A DNA stretch of 64,000 nucleotides, from assembly GCF_019834675.1 (NCBI RefSeq), contig NZ_JABUBU010000002.1:1-64000 (forward strand), given 5' to 3'. Numbering within the stretch: the first letter of the stretch is position 1; every line of letters begins with the position of its first letter. The stretch is from Rhodococcoides corynebacterioides (lineage in GTDB: Bacteria > Actinomycetota > Actinomycetes > Mycobacteriales > Mycobacteriaceae). Shown piece after piece: positions 19,816-27,348 of the stretch. The position numbers and the translations under genes were made by a program. Under the pieces are notes generated by a model that was given only the letters and a program-made list of their open reading frames with translations, did not search any database and was not told the DNA's origin.

Positions 19816-21647
19816 CTCAGGTGGTGCACTTCCTGCAGCCCGTAGACGGGGGTGTCGATGCCCTCGTACCGCGCCTTGAGCTGGAGCCCGAGGTACAGCG
19901 AGTAGTGGCGCGACTGGTGCAGGTTGCCGCCGTGGAACCAGAGGTTCTCCTGCTGGGTCGGCTTCCACATGTTGCGCTGCTCGCCCTCCCAGGGACCGGG
20001 GTCCTTGGTGGTGTCCGAGCCGAGGCCCCACACCTTGCCCACCTTGTCGGCGGTCTCCTGGTCGACCAGATCGGCGACCCAGCCGTTCATCGAGCCGTAG
20101 CCGGTGGCGTAGACCACCAGATCGGCCTCGAGCTCGGTGCCGTCCGCGAGCACCACGGCGGTCTCGGTCAGGTGGTCGACCTGGCCGTTCACGAGCTTGA
20201 TGGACCCGTCGGCGACGAGCTCGGAGGCGCCGACGTCGATGTAGTAACCGGATCCGCGGCGGAGGTACTTCATGAACAGCCCCGAGCCGTCGTCACCGAA
20301 GTCCTGCTGGAAGCCGGCGGCGGCGAGGCGGTCGTAGAAGTCCTTGTCCTTCTCCGCGATCTGCTGGTACACGGGGATCTGGAACTCGTGCATGATCCGG
20401 TACGGCAGTGAGGCGAACGTGAGATCGGCCTTCTGCGTAGTGGTTCCGCTCTGCACGGCCCGCTCGGAGTAGAGGTCGCCCAGCGCGATCTCGCACAGCG
20501 AGTCGGACTTGACGATGTGCGTGGACGAGCGCTGCAGCATGGTGACGTCGGCACCCGTCTCGTACAGGGCCTTGCAGATGTCGTGGGCCGAGTTGTTGGA
20601 GCCGACCACCACGACCTTCTTGCCGACGTAGGCGTCGGGCCCGGGGTGCTGCGACGAGTGGTGCTGCTCGCCGCGGAAGACGTCCATACCGGGGAAGTTC
20701 GGGATGTTCGCCTTCCCCGACATCCCCGTCGCCATGACGAGGTGCTTCGGGGTGAGCGTCACCTTCTCGCCGTCCCGATCGACGACGACGGTCCACTGCT
20801 TCGTCTCCTCGTCGAAGGTGGCGGACTCGGCGGTGGTCCTGGTCCAGTAGGGGACCTCCATCACCTTGGTGTACATCTCCAGCCAGTCGCCGATCTTGTC
20901 CTTCGGGGCGAAGACGGGCCAGTTGTCCGGGAAGGGCAGGTAGGGGAGGTGGTCGTACCAGACCGGATCGTGCAGGCACAGCGACTTGTAGCGGCCGCGC
21001 CACTGGTCGCCGGGCCGGTCGTTCCGGTCGACGACGATGGCCGGCACGCCCATCTGGCGCAGCCGCGCGCCGAGGGCGATACCGCCCTGACCGCCACCGA
21101 CGATCAGCACGTACGGCTGCACGGAGTAGCCGAGTTCCTTCTCCTCGAGCTCGCGTCGTTCCGCCCAGGTCTTGGTCTCCTTGTTCGACCCGTGCACGGC
21201 GCCCATCGGACGACGGTGTCCGCGGGGCTCCTCGTGACCCTTGAGTTCCTGCATCGTCGTCAGCAGCGTCCACGCCTCGAGGTCACCGTCGGCGTTCTCC
21301 CGCAGACGCAGGTGGCCCGACCCGCGGGCCGTGGCCGTCTCGAACGCGATCCAGGCGGAGTACACGCCGTCGGCCTCGTCCGGGGTCTCGGTGGTGTGGA
21401 ACCCGCGCGGGTCGACGTCGTCGAGGCGAGCCCCGAGCATGTCGGCGATCTGCTCGCGGCCTTCGACGGTCTTGATGTTCCAGGTGAACGTCACCAGGTC
21501 GCGCCAGAAGCTGGTCGTGGCGAACAGGGCCGCGACGCCCTCGACGTCGCGGGCGGCCAGGGCGCGGTCGAAATCCGCCAGCCAGGCGTCGACCCGCTGC
21601 TGCGGCGACCGGTCGGTGGTGGTGGGCGGTTCGAGAGTCTGAGTCAT
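19812..21647 (-). CDS. SnoaL-like/flavin-containing monooxygenase fusion protein
   Basis: 611 residues. An N-terminal NTF2/SnoaL-like domain (about 15-135) is joined to a two-dinucleotide monooxygenase. FAD motif GGGQGG at 184-189; NADPH motif VVVGSNNSAHD at about 347-357; between them FRGEQHH at 324-330, which fits the FxGxxxH fingerprint of FMO/Baeyer-Villiger enzymes although the residue after it differs from the BVMO form. No membrane segment. The substrate, perhaps a ketone, amine or sulfide, is not known. ATG at 21647 is chosen over a longer frame because it has GGGAGAG upstream. Two repeated promoter motifs lie in the 114 bp ahead of it. Confidence 0.83.
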   Translation of the reverse strand: MTQTLEPPTTTDRSPQQRVDAWLADFDRALAARDVEGVAALFATTSFWRDLVTFTWNIKTVEGREQIADMLGARLDDVDPRGFHTTETPDEADGVYSAWIAFETATARGSGHLRLRENADGDLEAWTLLTTMQELKGHEEPRGHRRPMGAVHGSNKETKTWAERRELEEKELGYSVQPYVLIVGGGQGGIALGARLRQMGVPAIVVDRNDRPGDQWRGRYKSLCLHDPVWYDHLPYLPFPDNWPVFAPKDKIGDWLEMYTKVMEVPYWTRTTAESATFDEETKQWTVVVDRDGEKVTLTPKHLVMATGMSGKANIPNFPGMDVFRGEQHHSSQHPGPDAYVGKKVVVVGSNNSAHDICKALYETGADVTMLQRSSTHIVKSDSLCEIALGDLYSERAVQSGTTTQKADLTFASLPYRIMHEFQIPVYQQIAEKDKDFYDRLAAAGFQQDFGDDGSGLFMKYLRRGSGYYIDVGASELVADGSIKLVNGQVDHLTETAVVLADGTELEADLVVYATGYGSMNGWVADLVDQETADKVGKVWGLGSDTTKDPGPWEGEQRNMWKPTQQENLWFHGGNLHQSRHYSLYLGLQLKARYEGIDTPVYGLQEVHHLS

Positions 21648-21700
21648 GGGTACTGCTCTCCCGTTCGAAGATCGGTGCGTGTCGAGCGTCACACGGACGC

Positions 21701-21716
21701 TGTGATGCACAGCACA
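21701..21716. promoter_or_regulatory. candidate operator TGTGAT-N4-AGCACA (copy 1)
   Basis: TGTGATGCACAGCACA, 54-69 bases upstream of the monooxygenase ATG. It contains the perfect inverted repeat GCTGTG-ATG-CACAGC (21699-21713). The same TGTGAT-N4-AGCACA pattern occurs just before the GAF regulator gene (25980-25995). A binding site for that regulator is a guess. Confidence 0.45.
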
Positions 21717-21739
21717 CGCTCCGACGGCACTCCGCCGCG

Positions 21740-21760
21740 AGAGTTGCACGGGGTTGCAGC
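21740..21760 (-). promoter_or_regulatory. candidate operator, TGCAAC direct repeat (copy 1)
   Basis: On the minus strand this reads GCTGCAACCCCGTGCAACTC: two TGCAAC units 10 bp apart, one helical turn. It lies about 93-113 bases ahead of the monooxygenase start. A near-identical copy is at 23971-23990 before the butanediol dehydrogenase gene. Activator site by inference from position and spacing. Confidence 0.5.
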
Positions 21761-21761
21761 G

Positions 21762-22739
21762 CTAGACCACGCGGTGCGGCGGCTCCTCACCGCGGGCGAT
21801 GGCGACGGCGTTCAGCGCCGACAGCCGCGCCATCTCCGATCGCACCGACACCGTCGCGCTGCCGACGTGGGGGAGCAGCACCGTGTTCGGCAGATCCGCC
21901 AGTCCCGGCGCGAGCTCCGGTTCGCGTTCGAAGACGTCCAGTCCCGCCGCGGCGATCACGCCGTCGCGCAACGCCTCGACCAGCGCCGTCTCGTCGACGA
22001 CGGGTCCGCGAGCGGTGTTGATCAGGATCGCGTCGTCGCGCATCGCGGCGAGGACGTCCGCGTCGACGAGGTGGCGGGTGTCGTCGGTGAGGGGCACGTG
22101 CAGCGAGAGGAAGTCGCTCTCCCGCACGAGGGTCGGCCAGTCGACGTGCGTGACCCGGCCGACGAGGTCGCCCAGCTCGTGGTCGGCGACGTCGCGATCC
22201 GACGGCGGACGCGGGCAGAACAGGACGGTCATGCCGAACCCGAGCGCGCGCCGGGCGGTGGCCTTGGCGATGCGACCGAAACCGGCGAGCCCCAGCGTCC
22301 GTCCCGAGACGTCGGTGCCCAGCATCAGATTCGGCTGCCAGCCCTGGAACCCGCCGGTGCGCACCACTCGATCGGCCTCGACCGCGCGTCGCGCCGTCGC
22401 CAGCATGAGCAGGACCGCGATGTCGGCGGTGGAGTCGGTGAGCACGCCCGGGGTGTTGCCGACGACGATGCCGTGGCGCTGCGCCGCGTCGACGTCGATG
22501 TTGTCGAAGCCCACCGCGTAGTTCGAGATGCCGGCGAGGGTGGCCCGGCTCAGCAGGTCGGCGTCGAAGCGGTCGCGCAGCTGCGCGAGCACCACGCCGT
22601 GACTGCCGTCGGTGACGGCGGTGCGCAGCGCGTCGGCGTCGATCGGCTCGTCGCAGAAGGTGACGTTGCCGTACTCCCGCAGGATCGTCGGGCCGGGCTC
22701 GGGGATCTCGGAGGTGACGAGGATGCGGTGGTCGGTCAT
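21762..22739 (-). CDS. D-2-hydroxyacid dehydrogenase (glyoxylate/hydroxypyruvate reductase type)
   Basis: 325 residues. NAD(P)-dependent reduction of a 2-keto acid. Conserved catalytic set: Arg244 (NTARGPVVDE), Glu273 (FEREPEL) and His291 (LLPHVGSAT). The nucleotide-binding turn is GFGRIA at 153-158, with Ala in place of the usual third Gly. The substrate-binding loop NYAVGFDNIDVDA is typical of glyoxylate reductases. Its ATG overlaps the end of the upstream CoA-transferase gene (ATGA), so the pair forms an operon; the actual 2-hydroxy acid is unknown. Confidence 0.87.
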   Translation of the reverse strand: MTDHRILVTSEIPEPGPTILREYGNVTFCDEPIDADALRTAVTDGSHGVVLAQLRDRFDADLLSRATLAGISNYAVGFDNIDVDAAQRHGIVVGNTPGVLTDSTADIAVLLMLATARRAVEADRVVRTGGFQGWQPNLMLGTDVSGRTLGLAGFGRIAKATARRALGFGMTVLFCPRPPSDRDVADHELGDLVGRVTHVDWPTLVRESDFLSLHVPLTDDTRHLVDADVLAAMRDDAILINTARGPVVDETALVEALRDGVIAAAGLDVFEREPELAPGLADLPNTVLLPHVGSATVSVRSEMARLSALNAVAIARGEEPPHRVV

Positions 22740-23959
22740 GGCTGTCCGTTCCGATCGGGGGTGGGGGCGGGGCGACCGAGCAGGTCGCGGTAGACCTCGT
22801 CGGTGTGAGCGCCGAGGTCCGGTCCGATCGACCGGACGGGCAGCGAGCGCTCGCCGAGGACGGGAACGATGCCGGGGAAGCCGACCGTCGCCGGTTCCGG
22901 CGCGCCGGTGTCCACCTCGAAGTGCTGAATCATGTGGCGGGCCGCGTACTGCTCGTCCGCGCAGATGTCGCGCGCGGTGTGGATGGGGCCGGCCGGCACC
23001 TCGGCCTCGTCGAGCAGGCGTAGCGCCTCGTCGCGGGTGCGCTCGGCCGCCCACGCTCCGATGGCGTCGTCGATCTCGTCCCGTCGCGCCCATCGACCCG
23101 CGTTGGTGGCCAGGTTCGCGTCGTCGGCGAGATCGGTGCGCCCGATCAGGCGCATGTAGCGACCGAAGATGGCGTCGCTGTTCCCGGCGACGACGACGGA
23201 CAGGCCGTCGGCGCAGACGTAGGCGTTGGACGGGGCGATGCCCTCGGTCCGCCCACCGGTGCGACGACGTTCGACGCCGTACGCGAGGTAGTCGGGAATC
23301 AACGACTCCATCATTGACAGCACGGCCTCGTTCAGCGCGACGTCGATGCTGCGCGCCCGGAGCGGCACCGCACCCGGGCGCGTGCGCTCGCGCTGCAGCA
23401 ACGCGGTCACCGCACCGAACGCGGCGTACAGACCGGCGATGGAATCGCCGATCGACACCCCGGTGCGCGACGGCGGGCGGTCGGGGTCGCCCACCAGCTC
23501 GCGCAGTCCGCCGTGGGCTTCGGCGACGGCCGCGAAGCCCGGCCGCGACGCCAGGGGGCCGGTCTGGCCGAACGCGGAGATGCGGGCGAGGACGACCTCG
23601 GGGTTGACCGCGTTCATCTCCTCCGGGCCGAGCCCCCACCGCTCGAGGGTGCCGGGGCGGAAGTTCTCGAGCACCACGTCGCACACCGCGACGAGGTCGA
23701 GGACGTCGCGGCGTCCCGCGTCGGTCCGCAGGTTGATCACCACCGACTTCTTGCCGCGGTTGAGGGTGCGGAACAGCATCGAGGTGGTCCCGGCGTACAG
23801 CCGCCAGTTCCGCAGTTCGTCGCCCGTGTGCGGCCGCTCGACCTTGATCACCTCGGCGCCGAAATCGGCCAGCAGCCGGGCGGCGGTCGGCGCGGCGATG
23901 TAGTTCCCCAGCTCGAGAACGCGGATGCCGGCCAGGGGGAGCGGGAGGTCGTCGGCCAC
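22736..23959 (-). CDS. family III CoA-transferase (CaiB/BaiF type)
   Basis: 407 residues. Moves CoA between carboxylic acids through an aspartyl-CoA intermediate. The N-terminal Rossmann part starts GIRVLELGNYIAAPTAARLL, with VIKVERPHTGDELR; the likely nucleophile is Asp172 in TGVSIGDSIAGLYAAFGA. Full length for the family. First gene of a two-gene leftward operon with the 2-hydroxyacid dehydrogenase, and divergent from the butanediol dehydrogenase gene across 134 bp. Activation of a 2-hydroxy or other short acid to its CoA ester is inferred from context. Confidence 0.87.
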   Translation of the reverse strand: MADDLPLPLAGIRVLELGNYIAAPTAARLLADFGAEVIKVERPHTGDELRNWRLYAGTTSMLFRTLNRGKKSVVINLRTDAGRRDVLDLVAVCDVVLENFRPGTLERWGLGPEEMNAVNPEVVLARISAFGQTGPLASRPGFAAVAEAHGGLRELVGDPDRPPSRTGVSIGDSIAGLYAAFGAVTALLQRERTRPGAVPLRARSIDVALNEAVLSMMESLIPDYLAYGVERRRTGGRTEGIAPSNAYVCADGLSVVVAGNSDAIFGRYMRLIGRTDLADDANLATNAGRWARRDEIDDAIGAWAAERTRDEALRLLDEAEVPAGPIHTARDICADEQYAARHMIQHFEVDTGAPEPATVGFPGIVPVLGERSLPVRSIGPDLGAHTDEVYRDLLGRPAPTPDRNGQP

Positions 23960-23970
23960 GGCCGAAGCCT

Positions 23971-23990
23971 ATGCAACCGCGTGCAACTCT
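23971..23990 (+). promoter_or_regulatory. candidate operator, TGCAAC direct repeat (copy 2)
   Basis: ATGCAACCGCGTGCAACTCT in the divergent promoter between the CoA-transferase and butanediol dehydrogenase genes. It matches the copy before the monooxygenase gene (minus strand, 21740-21760) at 18 of 20 positions. The two TGCAAC units are 10 bp apart, consistent with one face of the helix. Confidence 0.5.
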
Positions 23991-24036
23991 TCTGCGAGTG
24001 GCCTGCGCCACAGCAGCATCGGGGCTCGTACCGACC

Positions 24037-24070
24037 CAGAAGCCGACACCGACTCAGAAGCCGACACCGA
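24037..24070 (+). repeat. 18-bp tandem repeat ahead of butanediol dehydrogenase
   Basis: CAGAAGCCGACACCGA occurs at 24037-24052 and again at 24055-24070, period 18. It lies in the presumed 5' leader of the dehydrogenase gene. No role is evident. Confidence 0.7.
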
Positions 24071-24093
24071 CCCCCGACCGAACGGACCCCACG

Positions 24094-25140
24094 ATGCGCG
24101 CAGCCGTCTACCACGGACCCCACCGGGTCGAGATCGAGGACGTGGCCACTCCCGAGCCGGGACCGGGGGAGGTGGCCGTCGACGTCGCGTTCAACGGCAT
24201 CTGCGGAACGGATCTCCACGAGTACTACGCCGGCCCGATCTTCGTGCCCACCTCGCCGCACCCGCTGACGGGCCGGCAGGCGCCGCTGACGATGGGCCAC
24301 GAGTTCTCGGGAACCGTCGCCGCCGTCGGGTCCGGCGTGGACGGGTGGGCGGTGGGGGACCGGGTGGCGGTCGAGCCGATCCACCGCTGCGGACACTGCC
24401 CGCCCTGCCGCGCCGGCAACTACAACGTGTGCCAGCGGATCGGGTTCCACGGGTTGATGTCCGACGGCGGAATGGCCGAGCGCACGGTGGTGCCGGTGCA
24501 CATGCTCCACCGCCTGCCGGACTCGGTGTCGCTCGAACTCGGCGCTCTGGTCGAGCCGATGTCCGTCGCCTATCACGCGGCCACGCTCGGCGAGCCGCCC
24601 GCCGACGGCACGGCCCTGGTGTTCGGGGCCGGGCCGATCGGGATCGGACTCTGGTTCGCGCTGCGGGGCAAGGGCCTCGAGAACGTGTACGTGGTCGAGC
24701 CGTCCGCGGACCGGCGCGCCGCCGTCGCCGCCCTGGGTGCGCGGACTCTCGACCCCACCGACGTCGACGTCCCGGCCTTCGTCGCGGACACCACGGACGG
24801 CCGCGGCGCCGACGCGGTGTACGACGCCGCGGGGGTGCGCCCCGCGGTCGAGACCGCCCTGGCGTGTGTCGGCTCGCGCCGACCGATGGTCAGCGTCGCC
24901 ATCTACGAGACGCCCCTCGAGACCCCGCTGCTGAACCTGGTCATGAACGAGTCCCGGATCCAGGGGTCCCTCTGCTACACCGCGGCCGACTACGAGGCGG
25001 TGATCGCCCTCATGGACGCCGGGACCTACGACACCACGGGATGGGTCGAGCACATCGCGCTCGAGGACGTCGTGACCGAGGGTTTCGACGCCCTGCACGC
25101 CGGTCGCAAGACCAAGGTGCTCGTCGACCCCACCCGCTGA
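24094..25140 (+). CDS. zinc-dependent 2,3-butanediol dehydrogenase-type alcohol dehydrogenase
   Basis: 348 residues, medium-chain dehydrogenase/reductase. Catalytic zinc ligands Cys37 (ICGTD), His69 and Glu70 (GHEFSG); structural zinc cysteines Cys99, Cys102, Cys105 and Cys113 in HRCGHCPPCRAGNYNVC. The NAD fold starts GTALVFGAGPIGIG. The GPIFVPTSPHPLTG segment is typical of the (R,R)-butanediol dehydrogenase group; oxidation of a vicinal diol to acetoin is the likely reaction. ATG at 24094 fits the family N-terminus MRAAVY. Probably one operon with the SDR 36 bp downstream. Confidence 0.88.
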   Translation: MRAAVYHGPHRVEIEDVATPEPGPGEVAVDVAFNGICGTDLHEYYAGPIFVPTSPHPLTGRQAPLTMGHEFSGTVAAVGSGVDGWAVGDRVAVEPIHRCGHCPPCRAGNYNVCQRIGFHGLMSDGGMAERTVVPVHMLHRLPDSVSLELGALVEPMSVAYHAATLGEPPADGTALVFGAGPIGIGLWFALRGKGLENVYVVEPSADRRAAVAALGARTLDPTDVDVPAFVADTTDGRGADAVYDAAGVRPAVETALACVGSRRPMVSVAIYETPLETPLLNLVMNESRIQGSLCYTAADYEAVIALMDAGTYDTTGWVEHIALEDVVTEGFDALHAGRKTKVLVDPTR

Positions 25141-25176
25141 GCACACCCGACCCCACCCCCGAACGAAGGAGAACAC

Positions 25177-25956
25177 ATGAGCATCGACGGACAGGTCGCC
25201 CTGGTCACCGGCGCGGGCCGCGGCATCGGACGGGCCATCGCCCTGCGGCTGGCCCGCGACGGCGCCGACGTGGCGGTGCTCGACGTCCACGCGGACACGC
25301 TGGACGCGGTGGCCGCCGAGGTGCGTGCCCTCGGCCGCCGGGCCGTCACCGTGACGGCGGACGTCGGGGATCGCGGACAGGTGCACGACGCGGTCGATCG
25401 CACCGTCGCCGAACTCGGCGGCCTCGACGTCATGGTCAACAATGCGGGCATCGCCCTGGTCGGCCCGCTGTCCGAGACGACCGAGGACCAGGTCGCCCGC
25501 ATCTGGCGGGTCAACGTGGACGGTGTGCTGTGGGGAATCCAGGCGGCCGCGGCGTCCTTCCTCGCCCGGGGGGTGCGGGGCCGGATCGTCAACGCCTCGT
25601 CGATCGCGGGACACGACGGGTTCGAGATGCTCGGCGTCTACAGCGCCACGAAGTTCGCGGTGCGCGGGCTCACGCAGGCCGCGGCGAAGGAGTACGCCTC
25701 CGCGGGCATCACCGTCAACGCCTACTGCCCCGGCGTCGTCGGCACCGACATGTGGGTGGAGATCGACCAGCGGTTCGCCGACCTGACCGGCGCACCGAGG
25801 GGCGCGACCTACGAGAAGTTCGTCGGCGGTATCGCGCTCGGCCGCGCGGAAACGCCCGAGGACGTCGCCGGGTACGTCTCGTTCCTCGCGGGCCCCGATG
25901 CCGCGTACATGACGGGCCAGTCGGGTCTGATCGACGGCGGGCTGGTCTATCGGTGA
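25177..25956 (+). CDS. short-chain dehydrogenase, acetoin/diacetyl reductase type
   Basis: 259 residues. NAD motif TGAGRGIG (11-18), NNAG (88-91) and catalytic Ser142, Tyr155, Lys159. The C-terminal GIALGRAETPEDVAGYVSFL and MTGQSGLIDGG are characteristic of the BudC acetoin reductase/meso-butanediol dehydrogenase group. A good ribosome site (GAAGGAG) precedes the ATG. With the zinc dehydrogenase upstream it would interconvert diacetyl, acetoin and butanediol; substrate not proven. Confidence 0.86.
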   Translation: MSIDGQVALVTGAGRGIGRAIALRLARDGADVAVLDVHADTLDAVAAEVRALGRRAVTVTADVGDRGQVHDAVDRTVAELGGLDVMVNNAGIALVGPLSETTEDQVARIWRVNVDGVLWGIQAAAASFLARGVRGRIVNASSIAGHDGFEMLGVYSATKFAVRGLTQAAAKEYASAGITVNAYCPGVVGTDMWVEIDQRFADLTGAPRGATYEKFVGGIALGRAETPEDVAGYVSFLAGPDAAYMTGQSGLIDGGLVYR

Positions 25957-25979
25957 CCCACCCCGAGGTGGCCGCGCCG

Positions 25980-25995
25980 TGTGATACGGAGCACA
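25980..25995. promoter_or_regulatory. candidate operator TGTGAT-N4-AGCACA (copy 2)
   Basis: TGTGATACGGAGCACA ends four bases before the regulator ATG at 26000 and covers its GGAG ribosome site, so a protein bound here could block its own expression. It matches copy 1 (21701-21716) at all 12 fixed positions. Autoregulation is inferred. Confidence 0.42.
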
Positions 25996-25999
25996 ATAG

Positions 26000-27304
26000 A
26001 TGACGATGTCTCCGACCGCCGACCCCGAACCCGCTGTCTCCGCCGGCGAGGATCCGCGCCTCTACGCGCGTCTGCTCACCGAGGTCTACGACGCCACGAT
26101 GTCGGGTCGCCGCGCCCCGGCGCGGCCCCGCGAGGTCATCGGCGACTCGTGGCGGCGGGTGCAGGGTCTCGGCGTGGACCCCGACCACGCCGGGCCGGCG
26201 GACGCGCTCGGAGCCGGCGAGCTCGAGCGACTGCGCCGGGAATCGGGCCTCGAGGAGATCCTGCCCGACCTCACGGGGAGTCTGCGGTCCGTCCTGCAGG
26301 ACTCCGAGAACCTGTTGGTGGTGGCCGACAGTAGGGGCCGGGTCCTCTGGCGCAGCGGTGCGCCCGCGGTGCTGGACCGGGCCGACCGCCTCGGCTTCGT
26401 CGAGGGCGCGGACTGGGCCGAGGACAGCGTCGGGACCAACGCGATCGGGACGGCGTTGGTGTCGCGCTCGGCCGTGCAGATCTTCTCGGCCGAGCACTAC
26501 GTCCGGTCCCACCACGCGTGGACCTGCGCCAGCTCGCCCATCCAGGATCCCCGCACCGGCCGGGTGATCGGGCTGGTCGACGTCAGCGGTCCGGCGTCGT
26601 CGGTACACCCGACCACCCTGGCGTTGATCGACGCCGTGTCGCGCCTGGCGGAAGCGCAGCTGCGGGAGAAGCACCGGCTCTCCCTCGACACCCTGCGGTC
26701 GGTGGCCGCGCCCATGCTCGCGCGGTGCGACCGACCGGCGCTGGCCGTCGACGGACACGGGTGGGTCGCCGCCGTCGCGTCGGTGCCGGTGCGCTCCCGG
26801 GTGATGCTGCCGACCGACGTCGCCGCGGGGCAGCTCTGGGTGCCGTCCCTCGGCGTGTGCGACGTCGAGCCGCTGCCCGGTGGATGGATGGTGCGCCCGG
26901 CGGATCCCGCCGACACCGTGGTGGGAGGCGAGAGCGTGCCGACCACTCTGCGGATCGACGTCTCCGACACCGCGCGCACGCTGGTGGAGGTGCAGAGCCG
27001 GTTCGGGCGGTGGAGTCACGAGGCGACGCCGCGGCACGCGGAGATCCTGTTCCTGCTCGCCGTCCACCGCGACGGCCGCACCGCCGCAGAGCTCGCGGCG
27101 GACCTGTTCGGGGACCACGGTCGGGCCATCACCGTGCGGGCCGAGATGTCGCGTCTGCGCAAGGCGTTCGCGGGGGTGGTGCTGACGCAGCCCTACCGCA
27201 TCGACCCCGCGGCCGTCGTCGAACTCGTGCTGCCCGACGACCGCGCCCGGCTCCTGCCGCAGTCCTCCGCACCGGGCGTGCGACCGTTCCGGATAACCCA
27301 GTGA
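26000..27304 (+). CDS. GAF-domain transcriptional regulator, AcoR-like without AAA+ domain
   Basis: 434 residues. The N-terminal part (about 20-240) is the sensor region of AcoR-type regulators, with PREVIGDSWRRVQGLGVDPD and a GAF domain (VVADSRGRVLWR, WAEDSVGTNAIGTAL, HHAWTCASSPIQDPRTGRVIGLVDVSG). The AAA+ sigma-54 contact domain and Fis-type helix-turn-helix are absent; instead residues ~345-410 look like a winged helix (AEILFLLAVHRDGRTAAELA, RAEMSRLRKAF). It would therefore act with ordinary sigma factors. Position after butanediol and acetoin dehydrogenases suggests control of that operon and perhaps of the monooxygenase. Confidence 0.82.
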   Translation: MTMSPTADPEPAVSAGEDPRLYARLLTEVYDATMSGRRAPARPREVIGDSWRRVQGLGVDPDHAGPADALGAGELERLRRESGLEEILPDLTGSLRSVLQDSENLLVVADSRGRVLWRSGAPAVLDRADRLGFVEGADWAEDSVGTNAIGTALVSRSAVQIFSAEHYVRSHHAWTCASSPIQDPRTGRVIGLVDVSGPASSVHPTTLALIDAVSRLAEAQLREKHRLSLDTLRSVAAPMLARCDRPALAVDGHGWVAAVASVPVRSRVMLPTDVAAGQLWVPSLGVCDVEPLPGGWMVRPADPADTVVGGESVPTTLRIDVSDTARTLVEVQSRFGRWSHEATPRHAEILFLLAVHRDGRTAAELAADLFGDHGRAITVRAEMSRLRKAFAGVVLTQPYRIDPAAVVELVLPDDRARLLPQSSAPGVRPFRITQ

Positions 27305-27340
27305 TCGACCCACCCCGTGACCGACCCACCCCGTGATCGA
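27301..27340 (+). repeat. 16-bp tandem repeat, 2.5 copies
   Basis: GTGATCGACCCACCCC, then GTGACCGACCCACCCC, then GTGATCGA. It covers the stop codon of the GAF regulator and reaches to 8 bases before the Nudix start. Likely slippage product; no function evident. Confidence 0.75.
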
Positions 27341-27348
27341 ATGACCGG

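Noticed and set aside
20517..22793. 758-codon plus-strand frame opposite the monooxygenase and dehydrogenase
   Set aside because: Shadow frame; both minus-strand genes have intact catalytic motifs.
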